From: Methylovulum psychrotolerans
GTDB lineage: Bacteria; Pseudomonadota; Gammaproteobacteria; Methylococcales; Methylomonadaceae
Length of the DNA: 64,000 nucleotides
NCBI RefSeq assembly: GCF_002923755.1
Contig: NZ_PGFZ01000001.1
Span: 823,959-887,958 of the forward strand
Direction: 5' to 3'
A program made the translations under genes and the position numbers. Position 1 is the first letter of the stretch; each line of letters opens with the position of its first letter. Shown here piece by piece: positions 27,732-36,163 of the stretch. The notes beneath the pieces were generated by a model. It did no database searches. It had not been told where the DNA came from and saw only the letters and a list, made by a program, of their open reading frames with translations.

Positions 27732-27977
27732 GGCGTAAATTAAAGGACTGGTAAGCACTCAAAAAAAATAGATAGGCAACCCATTATATAGCGTTCCGTG
27801 TCAAGCAAACGACAATAAAACACAGGCTAAACGTTGGCCTTGCAGCCAAATGGGCATCAGCTTTTCAAGAGGAGGCGTGGATTGAAATACAGTTGCTGCT
27901 ATTTGTCAAAATAGTCCAAAGTTTAAAAAAAGATTTCAATACCCGGTAAAATACATCACCTATTTTGGAGTAACGAC

Positions 27978-28565
27978 ATGTTAACTATAAAAAATATCGG
28001 TTTGACCAGCGTGGAAGACTATTTGAAATGGGAACTGACCAGCGAAGTCAAGCATGAATTGATTGACGGGCAAGTTTATGCAATGGCTGGAACGAGTGCT
28101 AATCATGAAAGAATATCGGTAAATGTTTTATCAGAATTTAGACACCACTTGAAAAACTCACCCTGCGAACCTTTTGGTTCAGATATGAAATTAAGAATCC
28201 ATTCAAATTTTTTCTATCCTGATGTGATGGTAGATTGCAGCTTTGACAATTCCGAACCTTATTTCACCACAACACCTATCATCATTGTTGAAGTCCTGTC
28301 CAAAACAACCCATAAAATAGACAAGACCATCAAACTGATGGCGTATATAAACATCCCCAGCCTAAAAGAATATGTGATCATCGAACAAGACATGGTGGAT
28401 ATTCAGGTCATCAGGAGAAGCGAAGGGTGGCTACAGAAACATTACTTTTTAGGCGATGAAATCACTTTTGAGGCCATTGGCTTAACCTTATCTGTAGCAG
28501 AAATATATCATCGTGTACAAAATGACGATATGCTGGAATTCCTGAACAGCACAGCTAGACAGTAG
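27978..28565 (+). CDS. Uma2 family (DUF820) putative endonuclease
   Basis: A 195-residue protein of the Uma2 restriction-endonuclease-like fold. Motifs: YLKWELTSEVKHELIDGQVYAMAGTS near residue 15, HERISVNVL near 43, the catalytic-type PDVMVDCSF near 76 and IIIVEVLSKTTHKID near 98, LKEYVIIEQD near 120. The family expands in cyanobacteria and some proteobacteria; its in vivo role is unclear. It is visibly more AT-rich than its neighbours, consistent with acquisition by transfer. GGAG precedes the ATG at good spacing. No partner gene. Confidence 0.85.
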   Translation: MLTIKNIGLTSVEDYLKWELTSEVKHELIDGQVYAMAGTSANHERISVNVLSEFRHHLKNSPCEPFGSDMKLRIHSNFFYPDVMVDCSFDNSEPYFTTTPIIIVEVLSKTTHKIDKTIKLMAYINIPSLKEYVIIEQDMVDIQVIRRSEGWLQKHYFLGDEITFEAIGLTLSVAEIYHRVQNDDMLEFLNSTARQ

Positions 28566-28647
28566 CCCAGTATGTTAGGCTTTATTGTTCCCCCAGCTTT
28601 CGGGAAAGGGCAATTTTCCGCTGCCTTGGGTACCAGCGATCCCTGCC

Positions 28648-30840
28648 CTATTCCCCCGCCGACACCACCACAAACCCATACGCAGGTATGGCAAAACCCA
28701 ACTCCCCTCCCTGAGCCGCCAACGGCGTTTCCAAAATCCGCACCTGCTCAGCATCTTCGTTATTATCAGTCGGTGCCGCACTCGCCAATGTTAACAACCG
28801 CCAATGTTGCTTGTCTGCCCCATCTGGAAACCGGACTTTAATCGTTTGTACATCCGGCTTAGCGGAAACGGCGGCTAACGCCCAGCCTTTAGGGGTTTGT
28901 AACGCCGTTAAGGTCAGCGCCTTATCTTCCGGCTCTAAAGGCCTAAGCGGATACACTGCCGCAGGTAACACCCTGTTCAGCATTTCCATTGCCAAGCCCG
29001 TCGGCCTCAGGCGGGGGCTAGCCCCCAGATCACGGACAATCCCCCATAATTTGACCAACTCACGCGGGTTTTGCTGACCTTCGACAAACGCATCGTATTG
29101 CGCCAAGGTATATAAACATTGTCGGGATATGCCCGCATTTAGCCCGGTCAACAAACGCTGGGCCAACGCTGCCCCCGCCGCCGCACTGGTGGTCGCGGTA
29201 TTGCGGCTGGCTACAGAGGCCGTACCTGAGGTGGTGTGCAAATTGACCTCATAAACCGATAGCTCCTTACCCTGCATCCGTGTGGCATCGCGGGTCTCAC
29301 GGTAAAAATCATCTTGGCTAAACAATTTGCTTAACAGGTCATCATCAGCATTGAGTTTAAACAAAAAATACGGCGCGACCGCCAAGGTTTGGGCATTACT
29401 GACACCGCCGAGATATTTGGCTGATAGCCACGGGTTGACATACTGGCCATTGACCACGGTATGTAAGGCGGAATGGTGGTTTGCCCCTTCCAACAAATAC
29501 CGGAACGCACGGGTAGCCGCTTCGCCATGCGCCTGATAGGCGGGAATACCCGCCGGACGGAACACGGAGTTCCAATTTTCGTTGCCGAACTCCACCAGCA
29601 CTTCTTTAAAATGCCACACGTCGGCTTGGCTAGCCAAATAACGTCCAAACTGCTGCAATTCTTCATCCCCTAGCGTCGGCGGCACAACCACCCACGGTTG
29701 CGCCCCCACCGTCGCGGCCAACTGCAAAAATTCCGGCAAACCATAACTAAAGGTGCTTTCCGCGCCAGGACGGTAACGGCTGGCGCGTCTGGCAAAGCTA
29801 TCGGCAATGCGGTTAGCAAAGGTATCGCCCAATTGGCCTTGCCAATCACGCAAATAGCCCGGCTGCAAACGTTTAAGAGCCGCGACCACTTCCGGGCGGA
29901 ACGCCCCCTCAGCGGCGTTAACCACAGCCCCCAACTCAATATCATCGACAATTATCTGGCCTTCCGTACCCTCAACCCGCAAGCTTAACGATAAAGTACC
30001 CGCCGCGCCGACATCTTGAGCGGTAAATTCACGCTTAAGCTGCTGCCACTGCCCACTAGCCGATAGGGTTTCCTGAAAAAAAGCCGGCCCGCCGTTTAAG
30101 CGGCGGAAACTGACCGTCAGCTTAGCCCCAGGGGACTTTTGTTTCAGCCACAAGCGCAATTTCCATTTACCGTTAACGGGCAACAGCTTCCCTGCCCTAT
30201 CCCCGATGCTATCCAAATAAGACAATACCTCCACAGGCTTGCCCGCCAAGGGACTCAGTGCCAGCGACCTTAAGCCAGGGCTGTCCGGGTGGACATCATC
30301 CGAGACCACTGTCAACTGCCCCGGCAATAAGCCGTTATCAAACCACCACTGGCTAGGCAAACGCCTATCATTGGTCAGGGTCAAGCTGACCACATCGCCG
30401 GGACTTAACGGCGGGGCATTACCGATGACGGTAAATTCCGGCAAGCCCATTTTGCCTACCGCTTTAGAATCGAACAGTAACCCTTGCTGTCCGACCGCCC
30501 CGCCGCTACGCACATCGTAACGCGCCCCCGCCCAAAAACCATCGGGGCGTTTCGTCCAGGCGGTATCATCGCTAAAACTTACACCATCCGCTGCCTTCAC
30601 CAGCACAATGGCGCGGTCAATAATGCCCTCAAAGCCCGGATTTTTTAAGACATTCGCGGATAACTGCCCCGCTCCCCAAGCCACCCATTCACCCAAATTA
30701 ACGCCCAGACGCGGCACTTGGGCACTGATCGCCTGAGGTTCGACCTGATAATGCCGCTCAGGACTAGCCGCCAGCACCGGACAGCAGAAAACCACGCAGC
30801 AAAAAGCATAACCATAGCGGCTAAAGTGCGTCCTACCCAT
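28648..30840 (-). CDS. Exported glycoside-hydrolase-like protein of a polysaccharide cluster
   Basis: About 730 residues. The ATG at 30840 (GGAAAG upstream) starts a signal peptide (YAFCCVVFCCPVLAAS). A TTG at 30864 or an ATG at 30852 are alternatives. An N-terminal region LGVNLGEWVAWG is followed by a beta-sandwich, carbohydrate-binding-like part (about 80-310), then a TIM-barrel-like part with VEFGNENWNSVF near 425 and YEVNLHTTSG near 525. The two glutamates fit the acid/base and nucleophile of clan-A retaining enzymes such as arabinofuranosidase-like GH51/GH39 groups. It ends the glycosyltransferase operon, so it may trim or depolymerise the exopolysaccharide made there. Exact family not fixed. 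Confidence 0.7.
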   Translation of the reverse strand: MGRTHFSRYGYAFCCVVFCCPVLAASPERHYQVEPQAISAQVPRLGVNLGEWVAWGAGQLSANVLKNPGFEGIIDRAIVLVKAADGVSFSDDTAWTKRPDGFWAGARYDVRSGGAVGQQGLLFDSKAVGKMGLPEFTVIGNAPPLSPGDVVSLTLTNDRRLPSQWWFDNGLLPGQLTVVSDDVHPDSPGLRSLALSPLAGKPVEVLSYLDSIGDRAGKLLPVNGKWKLRLWLKQKSPGAKLTVSFRRLNGGPAFFQETLSASGQWQQLKREFTAQDVGAAGTLSLSLRVEGTEGQIIVDDIELGAVVNAAEGAFRPEVVAALKRLQPGYLRDWQGQLGDTFANRIADSFARRASRYRPGAESTFSYGLPEFLQLAATVGAQPWVVVPPTLGDEELQQFGRYLASQADVWHFKEVLVEFGNENWNSVFRPAGIPAYQAHGEAATRAFRYLLEGANHHSALHTVVNGQYVNPWLSAKYLGGVSNAQTLAVAPYFLFKLNADDDLLSKLFSQDDFYRETRDATRMQGKELSVYEVNLHTTSGTASVASRNTATTSAAAGAALAQRLLTGLNAGISRQCLYTLAQYDAFVEGQQNPRELVKLWGIVRDLGASPRLRPTGLAMEMLNRVLPAAVYPLRPLEPEDKALTLTALQTPKGWALAAVSAKPDVQTIKVRFPDGADKQHWRLLTLASAAPTDNNEDAEQVRILETPLAAQGGELGFAIPAYGFVVVSAGE

Positions 30841-30866
30841 GCTTTCCAACATCAGAGGCAACAAGC

Positions 30867-32093
30867 TTACCCCTTAAGCCGCTTGTCAAAAGCCGCCAAC
30901 AGATGCTGCGTATTATTATATAAATCATACTCCGCCAACACCTTACGCCGTCCGGCTGCTCCTAAGCGGCCACGCAACCGGGCATCGGTCGCCAAAGCAC
31001 GGATAGCAGCCGCTAAACCATCACAATCCGAAGCGGCGACTAACAAGCCATCCTCACCGTTTTGGATCAGCTCAGGCACACCCGTAATCGCCGTGGTGAT
31101 ACAAGGGATTTCCACCGCCATCGCCTCCATCAATACCACTGGCAAACCTTCGGCAAAACTGGGCAGGACAAACATATCAGCCGCTTGGTAAAACGCCAAA
31201 ATATGGTCTTGATCGACCGCGCCAGTAAATTCGACTTGACCGCTAATCCCTAATTGCTCGGCATAAGCTTGCAGGCTTTCGGCATCCGGCCCCATGCCGA
31301 CCAAGGTCAACTTGACCGGAAAGCCTTGGCTGTGCAATTGCGCCACCGCCGCCAGTAAAATCGCTTGGCCTTTGGCAGGTGTCAAACGCCCGACACACAA
31401 CAATTCGGCCAAATAAGGCGTAGCAGGGCGCGAAGTCCGATTGGGGGTAAAACGCTGGGTATCGACCCCCAAACGGCAGACATCAAACTTCGGCCATGCC
31501 TGTACAGGCGACAGCTTCATCACTTGGCTACGCGCATAATGGCTGATGCAGAAAATAAAATCCGCCGCCAAAATTTTCTCCGGCAAGTTATAGCCCGCCG
31601 CATCATAAAATTCATCAGGGCCGTGGACAGTAAAAGAAAACCCCGTGCCGAACACCGTTTTTACCAGCATCCCCACCGACGCGGCGGGGGTGGCGAAATG
31701 CACATGCAGATGCTTAAGCTGGCGGCTACGCAACCACTGGCCGACCAGTACGGCCTCGACCAGATAAAAACCATGATACAACAAGCGCTTAATATCCCAA
31801 CCGCCCAACTTAATGGCATGGCGTACGCCGCGCCACAAACCGCCCGGATGGGTAAACAACGTTTTGCCTAACGCCAAGGCCGCTTTCAACATCCCTTGGG
31901 CTTTAACATAAAAAACCTGTTCCGCTTCGCCACGTTCAATCTCGGTCAGCTTATCCAAGGGGCGATCAGGGGCGTTAATCGAAGCGACGGCAATCGCCAT
32001 ACCCGCTTGGCGCAATTGCAACACCTCACGCAAAATAAAGGTGTGCGAATAGGCCGGATATTGACTGACTAAATAGGCGATAGAATGGCTCAT
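30867..32093 (-). CDS. Glycosyltransferase family 4
   Basis: A 408-residue GT-B enzyme. The ATG at 32093 overlaps the stop of the preceding glycosyltransferase gene (ATGA) and gives the usual start MSHSIAYLVSQYPAYSHTFI. N-terminal acceptor domain with HVHFATPAA near 122 and TVHGPDEFYD near 146. C-terminal donor domain with LLCVGRLTPAKGQ near 223, FVLPSFAEGLPVVLMEAMA near 307 (the E-x7-E signature) and TGVPELIQNGEDG. It resembles colanic acid-type (WcaL-like) transferases. Co-transcribed with the neighbouring GT4 and the glycosidase-like gene. Confidence 0.88.
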   Translation of the reverse strand: MSHSIAYLVSQYPAYSHTFILREVLQLRQAGMAIAVASINAPDRPLDKLTEIERGEAEQVFYVKAQGMLKAALALGKTLFTHPGGLWRGVRHAIKLGGWDIKRLLYHGFYLVEAVLVGQWLRSRQLKHLHVHFATPAASVGMLVKTVFGTGFSFTVHGPDEFYDAAGYNLPEKILAADFIFCISHYARSQVMKLSPVQAWPKFDVCRLGVDTQRFTPNRTSRPATPYLAELLCVGRLTPAKGQAILLAAVAQLHSQGFPVKLTLVGMGPDAESLQAYAEQLGISGQVEFTGAVDQDHILAFYQAADMFVLPSFAEGLPVVLMEAMAVEIPCITTAITGVPELIQNGEDGLLVAASDCDGLAAAIRALATDARLRGRLGAAGRRKVLAEYDLYNNTQHLLAAFDKRLKG

Positions 32094-33355
32094 TGGCGTA
32101 CTTCCAATAATTGACGGTAAAACCCGATAGCGGCGGCGATTTTCGCCGCCCAACTGAAATTGTCCTCAACCCGGCGGCGACCTTCTGCCCCCAAAGCTTG
32201 CCAATGTTGCGGACGCTCATAGACATCCGTCAATGTGGCAATCAGACCCTCCACCACCGCCGCCTTACCTGTGGCGGGCAACTTTACTCCCACCGCCGCA
32301 TCGACAATTTCCGAAGGCCCACCAAAATCAACAGCAATCACCGGACGCGCCACCGCCATCGCCTCCAGCAACACCGCTCCGCCGGATTCGCGCACCGAAG
32401 GCAAGCAAAACACATGCGCCTGCTGCATAATCTGCGCAACCTCAGCTAAGGGCAAATTCCCCGTAAAACGGACAGTATCGCTTAAACCCAGTTCTGCGGT
32501 CATTTGCTCCAAGCGGCCCCGCTCGGAACCTTCGCCGACTATCGTCAATTGCACCGGAAAAACCAAAGCCTTTACCGCTTCCAATAACATCGGCACACCT
32601 TTAAACGGCAACAACCGCCCGGTAAACACCACTTGTAACGGATTGCTGGCGGAAGCGGTGGGCGGATAGGGTGCGGGCGGGAATAAGTCCAAATTAACGC
32701 CATTTTCCAACAAATAGCGGCATTTGCTCTGATATTGTACGGGTATCGCCGCAAAAGTGGCTTGGGTGGCGGTAAAAATCAGTGCCGCATGACGGGTAGA
32801 CCCCACCAACCTATCAAACACCCGCCCCAAATTGCGTAAGGAATACAGCCATTTTGACTCTGCCTGCATAATTTCCGGGAACGTATTAGGCGATGCCAAA
32901 CCGCCGTTCCAAGGCCCCAGCACCAAAGGCAAACCGAGCTTATACAAACGGGTAGCCGCCAACGGCGAAACAGGGGTCACCGCATGGACAATATCAAACG
33001 CTTGCCCCGCTTTCAGGCGTTGGCGCATCTGCCGGACAGACAGCCAGTCATAAACGAAAAAATCTAACGAGGCGATCAGAAACTTAGGATGCTCACTACG
33101 CGGAAAGCACCAGCCCGCAAAGCGGTACAACGGCCCCGCAAACCATTCGCTATCAATATAAATAATCTCGGAATCCGCCAACGGCGCACCCGCAGCCGCC
33201 AACGCCGGACGGTTGCGGCTATGGGTCAGCAAAGTAACATGGCAAGATTCGCTCAAGCGGCTATACCACTCCCAGCCAATCTGCGATACCGACCCCATCC
33301 CGACACCACATTGATAAGCTGACAGTAACAGACGGATTTTATTGTTATTATTCAT
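32090..33355 (-). CDS. Glycosyltransferase family 4
   Basis: A 421-residue GT-B transferase. N-terminal MNNNNKIRLLLSAYQCGVG, then FDIVHAVTPVSPL near 115 and LVLGPWNGGLASP near 138. Donor-binding domain with VVFTGRLLPFKGVPMLLEA near 240, HVFCLPSVRESGGAVLLEAMA near 315 and FGGPSEIVD near 345. It is the first of two overlapping GT4 genes, suggesting successive steps in assembly of one repeat unit. Sugar specificity cannot be read from the sequence. Confidence 0.87.
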   Translation of the reverse strand: MNNNNKIRLLLSAYQCGVGMGSVSQIGWEWYSRLSESCHVTLLTHSRNRPALAAAGAPLADSEIIYIDSEWFAGPLYRFAGWCFPRSEHPKFLIASLDFFVYDWLSVRQMRQRLKAGQAFDIVHAVTPVSPLAATRLYKLGLPLVLGPWNGGLASPNTFPEIMQAESKWLYSLRNLGRVFDRLVGSTRHAALIFTATQATFAAIPVQYQSKCRYLLENGVNLDLFPPAPYPPTASASNPLQVVFTGRLLPFKGVPMLLEAVKALVFPVQLTIVGEGSERGRLEQMTAELGLSDTVRFTGNLPLAEVAQIMQQAHVFCLPSVRESGGAVLLEAMAVARPVIAVDFGGPSEIVDAAVGVKLPATGKAAVVEGLIATLTDVYERPQHWQALGAEGRRRVEDNFSWAAKIAAAIGFYRQLLEVRQ

Positions 33356-33436
33356 GGACTGCCTATTTATTGAAAAGGCGTTAAAAATTTATACTGATTA
33401 AGCTTATCCGTCTTCTGCCTTCATCAACCACTTAAA

Positions 33437-34285
33437 CTACTTCTTCCCCTTAGGGATAATCTGCAACAGCCGCCGGATATGCCGCTCGGTGACAAAAGCC
33501 AGAAAAAACAACTGCAAAAAATTTTCCGCGACAATCGTATCCAAACCAATTTTTTCCGGCACCAATTCCTTACGCGTCCCGAACAGTTTATCCCAACCAG
33601 ACAGGACAATGCCATAATTGCTGTCATGCTCTTTGCGTAAGGCGGAATGGTGGACACGGTGCAAAGACGGCGTGATGATGAATTGGGAAATCAGGTTTTC
33701 GTATTTAAAAGCCAAATTGGCATGGTGAAAAAAGATAAAAAACAGTTCGATAATCTCAATCGCCAAGACCACATAAGCATCCACGCCAATAATCATCACA
33801 AACAGGCATTTATATAAAATTTCCAAGAACAGGTCAAAGACATGAAAACGGAAGCCCGTCGACACATTAAAGCTTTTGTCGCTGTGGTGGACTTTATGGA
33901 AACGCCATAGCCATTCATACTTATGGCTGACCAAATGCCAGAGATAAATCGAAAAATCGAACAAAACAAACGATAACAGCCATTTTAACGGGCCATTAGC
34001 CATCTCGCTTAACAAGCCAAAGCCGGAAAAGCGTTGGGCGATAAAAAACAGCGACGAAGCGCGTAAAGCGGTCAGGATAACATTATTAAACAAAAATGCC
34101 GTCGTATTGGTGACAAACGATTCCTTACTGATTTTATTCGTAAATTTTCGGTAAGGTTGGATATGCTCCATCACCATCAGCACAGCAAAAGCCAGCATCG
34201 CCAAGCCAAACAGCACTTCATTAAACAACAAACTGGCCTGTTGGCTGGCTTCTGCCAACAGCGCGGGGGATTCTGCCGGACTCAT
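33437..34285 (-). CDS. Fatty acid hydroxylase / sterol desaturase family membrane protein
   Basis: A 282-residue membrane di-iron enzyme family member. Several TM helices and the conserved histidine clusters HLVSHKYEW near residue 117, HKVHHSD near 130, FHHANL near 187 and HRVHHS near 208. The GFRFHVFDLFLEILYK segment is also typical. The family hydroxylates or desaturates lipids; bacterial members modify fatty acids, sterols or hopanoid-like lipids. It lies between the LOV gene and the glycosyltransferases on the same strand with gaps of 69 and 81 bp, so it may act on a lipid carrier or membrane lipid linked to the polysaccharide system (inference). Confidence 0.85.
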   Translation of the reverse strand: MSPAESPALLAEASQQASLLFNEVLFGLAMLAFAVLMVMEHIQPYRKFTNKISKESFVTNTTAFLFNNVILTALRASSLFFIAQRFSGFGLLSEMANGPLKWLLSFVLFDFSIYLWHLVSHKYEWLWRFHKVHHSDKSFNVSTGFRFHVFDLFLEILYKCLFVMIIGVDAYVVLAIEIIELFFIFFHHANLAFKYENLISQFIITPSLHRVHHSALRKEHDSNYGIVLSGWDKLFGTRKELVPEKIGLDTIVAENFLQLFFLAFVTERHIRRLLQIIPKGKK

Positions 34286-34354
34286 TATGATACCTATAGG
34301 ATGATGGTTTGTGTCGGCTTAGCCAATGCCAAGCCGCTATCTGGCATTGCCCGA

Positions 34355-34816
34355 TTACTCGCCCTTACCCGAAAGGGCACCCAACAAATTAGTCAGCTCC
34401 GCTATCTCATGCTTAGCATTGACTTGATACGTCACATCGTACTGCACACCCAGATAATAAATCACCCGGCCTTTACGGTCATACAAAGGGCTTATTTTCA
34501 GGTGGTTATAAAACAGCTCACCGTCTTTACGGTAATTGCGTAACGTCACCTCAACGCCTTGCCCGGCTTTCATTGCCTCGGCAATCAGATAACGCTCCGG
34601 CTGCTCCCTGTCCACGCCTTGCAAAAAACGGCAATTATGGCCGATGATGTCGTCATTGCCATAGCCTGTCAAACGCTCAAATGCCTTATTGGCATAGACA
34701 ATAGGCGCCCCTTCAATATCCGGGTCGGCCAAAGTCACCCCATTGACGCACTCGTCTAAAATGGCGGAGAGGATTTGTGGTATTAAGCCATTATCTTTTT
34801 CAACAACAAAACTCAT
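34355..34816 (-). CDS. Short LOV blue-light photoreceptor protein
   Basis: A 153-residue single PAS/LOV protein. The flavin-binding signature GHNCRFLQGVDRE near residue 59 includes the photoactive cysteine. Other LOV landmarks are ITLADP-like VTLADPDIEGAPIVYANKAF, FERLTGYGNDDIIG, RNYRKDGELFYNHLKISPLYD with the flavin-contact Asn, and YYLGVQYDVT. A C-terminal J-alpha-like helix (HEIAELTNLLGALS) is the only output, so it likely signals by dimer change or binding a partner. It starts 2 nt after the stop of the SRPBCC gene (GGAG site) and is followed by the desaturase and glycosyltransferase genes. Confidence 0.9.
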   Translation of the reverse strand: MSFVVEKDNGLIPQILSAILDECVNGVTLADPDIEGAPIVYANKAFERLTGYGNDDIIGHNCRFLQGVDREQPERYLIAEAMKAGQGVEVTLRNYRKDGELFYNHLKISPLYDRKGRVIYYLGVQYDVTYQVNAKHEIAELTNLLGALSGKGE

Positions 34817-34818
34817 GG

Positions 34819-35310
34819 TTACGCTCCAAGATTGTGATAGGCCTCAATATCATCCGATAAGAGTTTTTTAATATTTTCGACGGTGTTTTCCGCGCCTTCT
34901 TCAATAGCGGAACGGATCAGCTTTTCAAATGGCCGCATGAACAATTCCAGTTCCAACAGCGCGAAACTAAAAGTCAATAAGGTTGCGCCGCTAGCGTCCG
35001 GCTCCAGATAATAGGTATTCTGATACGGCGCGGTAAGGCCTTTGAAGGTCAGCTTGATGAAGGGATGAAATTCGGTGATTTCAAAAACGGATTTTATTTC
35101 CTGCCCTTGGTCACGGCGCAATTGCTCGGCTTTAGCGCCGACAAACACCGTCAAACCGTTAAGGGGTTGGAATTGCGTAACTTCCAACGCCCATTTTGGG
35201 TAATTTTCAAAAAAACGCTCGCCAATAAAAATAAAAATATCGGTGCTTGGCTGATTAATCAGCACACTGGCCTCACCCACTACGGGCTTTGTCGTGTCAA
35301 ACGGAAACAT
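34819..35310 (-). CDS. SRPBCC (START/polyketide-cyclase-like) family protein
   Basis: A 163-residue soluble protein with the SRPBCC helix-grip layout. It has an N-terminal strand EASVLINQPSTDIFIFIGE, a central beta-sheet (LTVFVGAKAEQLRRDQGQEI, EITEFHPFIKLTFKG, YQNTYYLEPDASGATLLTFSF) and a long C-terminal helix (LIRSAIEEGAENTVENIKKLL). Such folds bind hydrophobic ligands. SD AGGAGA precedes the ATG. The stop is separated by two bases from the LOV gene start, so the two are translationally coupled and may form a functional pair. Ligand unknown. Confidence 0.75.
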   Translation of the reverse strand: MFPFDTTKPVVGEASVLINQPSTDIFIFIGERFFENYPKWALEVTQFQPLNGLTVFVGAKAEQLRRDQGQEIKSVFEITEFHPFIKLTFKGLTAPYQNTYYLEPDASGATLLTFSFALLELELFMRPFEKLIRSAIEEGAENTVENIKKLLSDDIEAYHNLGA

Positions 35311-35416
35311 GTTTTTTTCTCCTAGCTTAACGCCATTTTTAATTTTTATTCGGCTGTCGTTTCATTCTATCCTTAACTTCGCCAATAGCAAGCCCGACCT
35401 TCAGCGTATCCCCCAA

Positions 35417-36040
35417 CTACCCGGCACTTTCCTCCGGCGGGAAAAAATACGCACAACGTAAACGGGTCAATTCCTCCGTAGCCGGGGCAAAATTATCCGC
35501 CGCCAACAAGTGCCGCCACGGCAACGCTTCGGTGCGCTCTTCACAACGCTGAAGATAGGCATCGACCGTACCGATAGGCTTGGCCGGTACGCCGCCGACG
35601 ATAGTATTGGGCGGCACGTCGCGGGTGACGACCGAACCCGCCGCGACAATGGCATTAGGGCCTATCGTCACATTCGGCATGATAATCGCCCGATGGCCAA
35701 TAAACACGTTATCGCGTATGTCTATCTTGCCGACGCTATCCAAACACCGTCCGGTCATTTTTTTCAGCATATTGATAGAGCCATCATGCCCGAACAAGGT
35801 GCAACCGGTCATCCGCACATTATTACCTAGCCGGACATGCTTAGGGTCAGTGATTTCGACATTCATCTGAACGACACAATCCTCACCCATCTGATACAGG
35901 ATATGGTGGCGCTTTAAAAACTGCGCCCATTCCTCGCCGTCAGGCCGACAAAACTTGCGGTACAGGCCGACAAAACGCCCCGACTGCATGGCATTTTTCC
36001 TCAAAAAAGCACACCATAATTTACGCAACAGTAAGCGCAT
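35417..36040 (-). CDS. Left-handed beta-helix acyltransferase (WcaF/colanic acid acetyltransferase-like)
   Basis: A 207-residue hexapeptide-repeat transferase. The coil region spans about 75-160 ([60 protein letters not shown]) and ends in [13 protein letters not shown], a standard close for O-acetyltransferases that use acetyl-CoA. The N-terminal 60 residues are basic, the last 40 alpha-helical. It probably decorates the polysaccharide of this cluster with acetyl groups. It diverges from the flippase gene and may head the long minus-strand operon, 106 bp from the SRPBCC gene. Confidence 0.8.
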   Translation of the reverse strand: MRLLLRKLWCAFLRKNAMQSGRFVGLYRKFCRPDGEEWAQFLKRHHILYQMGEDCVVQMNVEITDPKHVRLGNNVRMTGCTLFGHDGSINMLKKMTGRCLDSVGKIDIRDNVFIGHRAIIMPNVTIGPNAIVAAGSVVTRDVPPNTIVGGVPAKPIGTVDAYLQRCEERTEALPWRHLLAADNFAPATEELTRLRCAYFFPPEESAG

Positions 36041-36101
36041 CAGTAACCCCCTTATAATTATTGTTATGCCGCAACTTTACGGCATCTTAATCCCGCCTGT
36101 A

Positions 36102-36128
36102 TTGATAACCGGGCAACAAGGCTATACT
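36102..36128 (+). promoter_or_regulatory. Possible promoter of the flippase gene
   Basis: TTGATA (36102-36107) and TATACT (36123-36128) with a 15-bp spacer, shorter than optimal. Lies 36 bp before the ATG at 36164, in the region divergent from the acyltransferase gene. Confidence 0.4.
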
Positions 36129-36163
36129 CTACGCCAACGCCTATTAAAATTACAGTGACGACT

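Noticed and set aside
27878-27895. GGATTGAAATAC resembling the end of a CRISPR repeat
   Set aside because: Single occurrence, no array and no cas genes.
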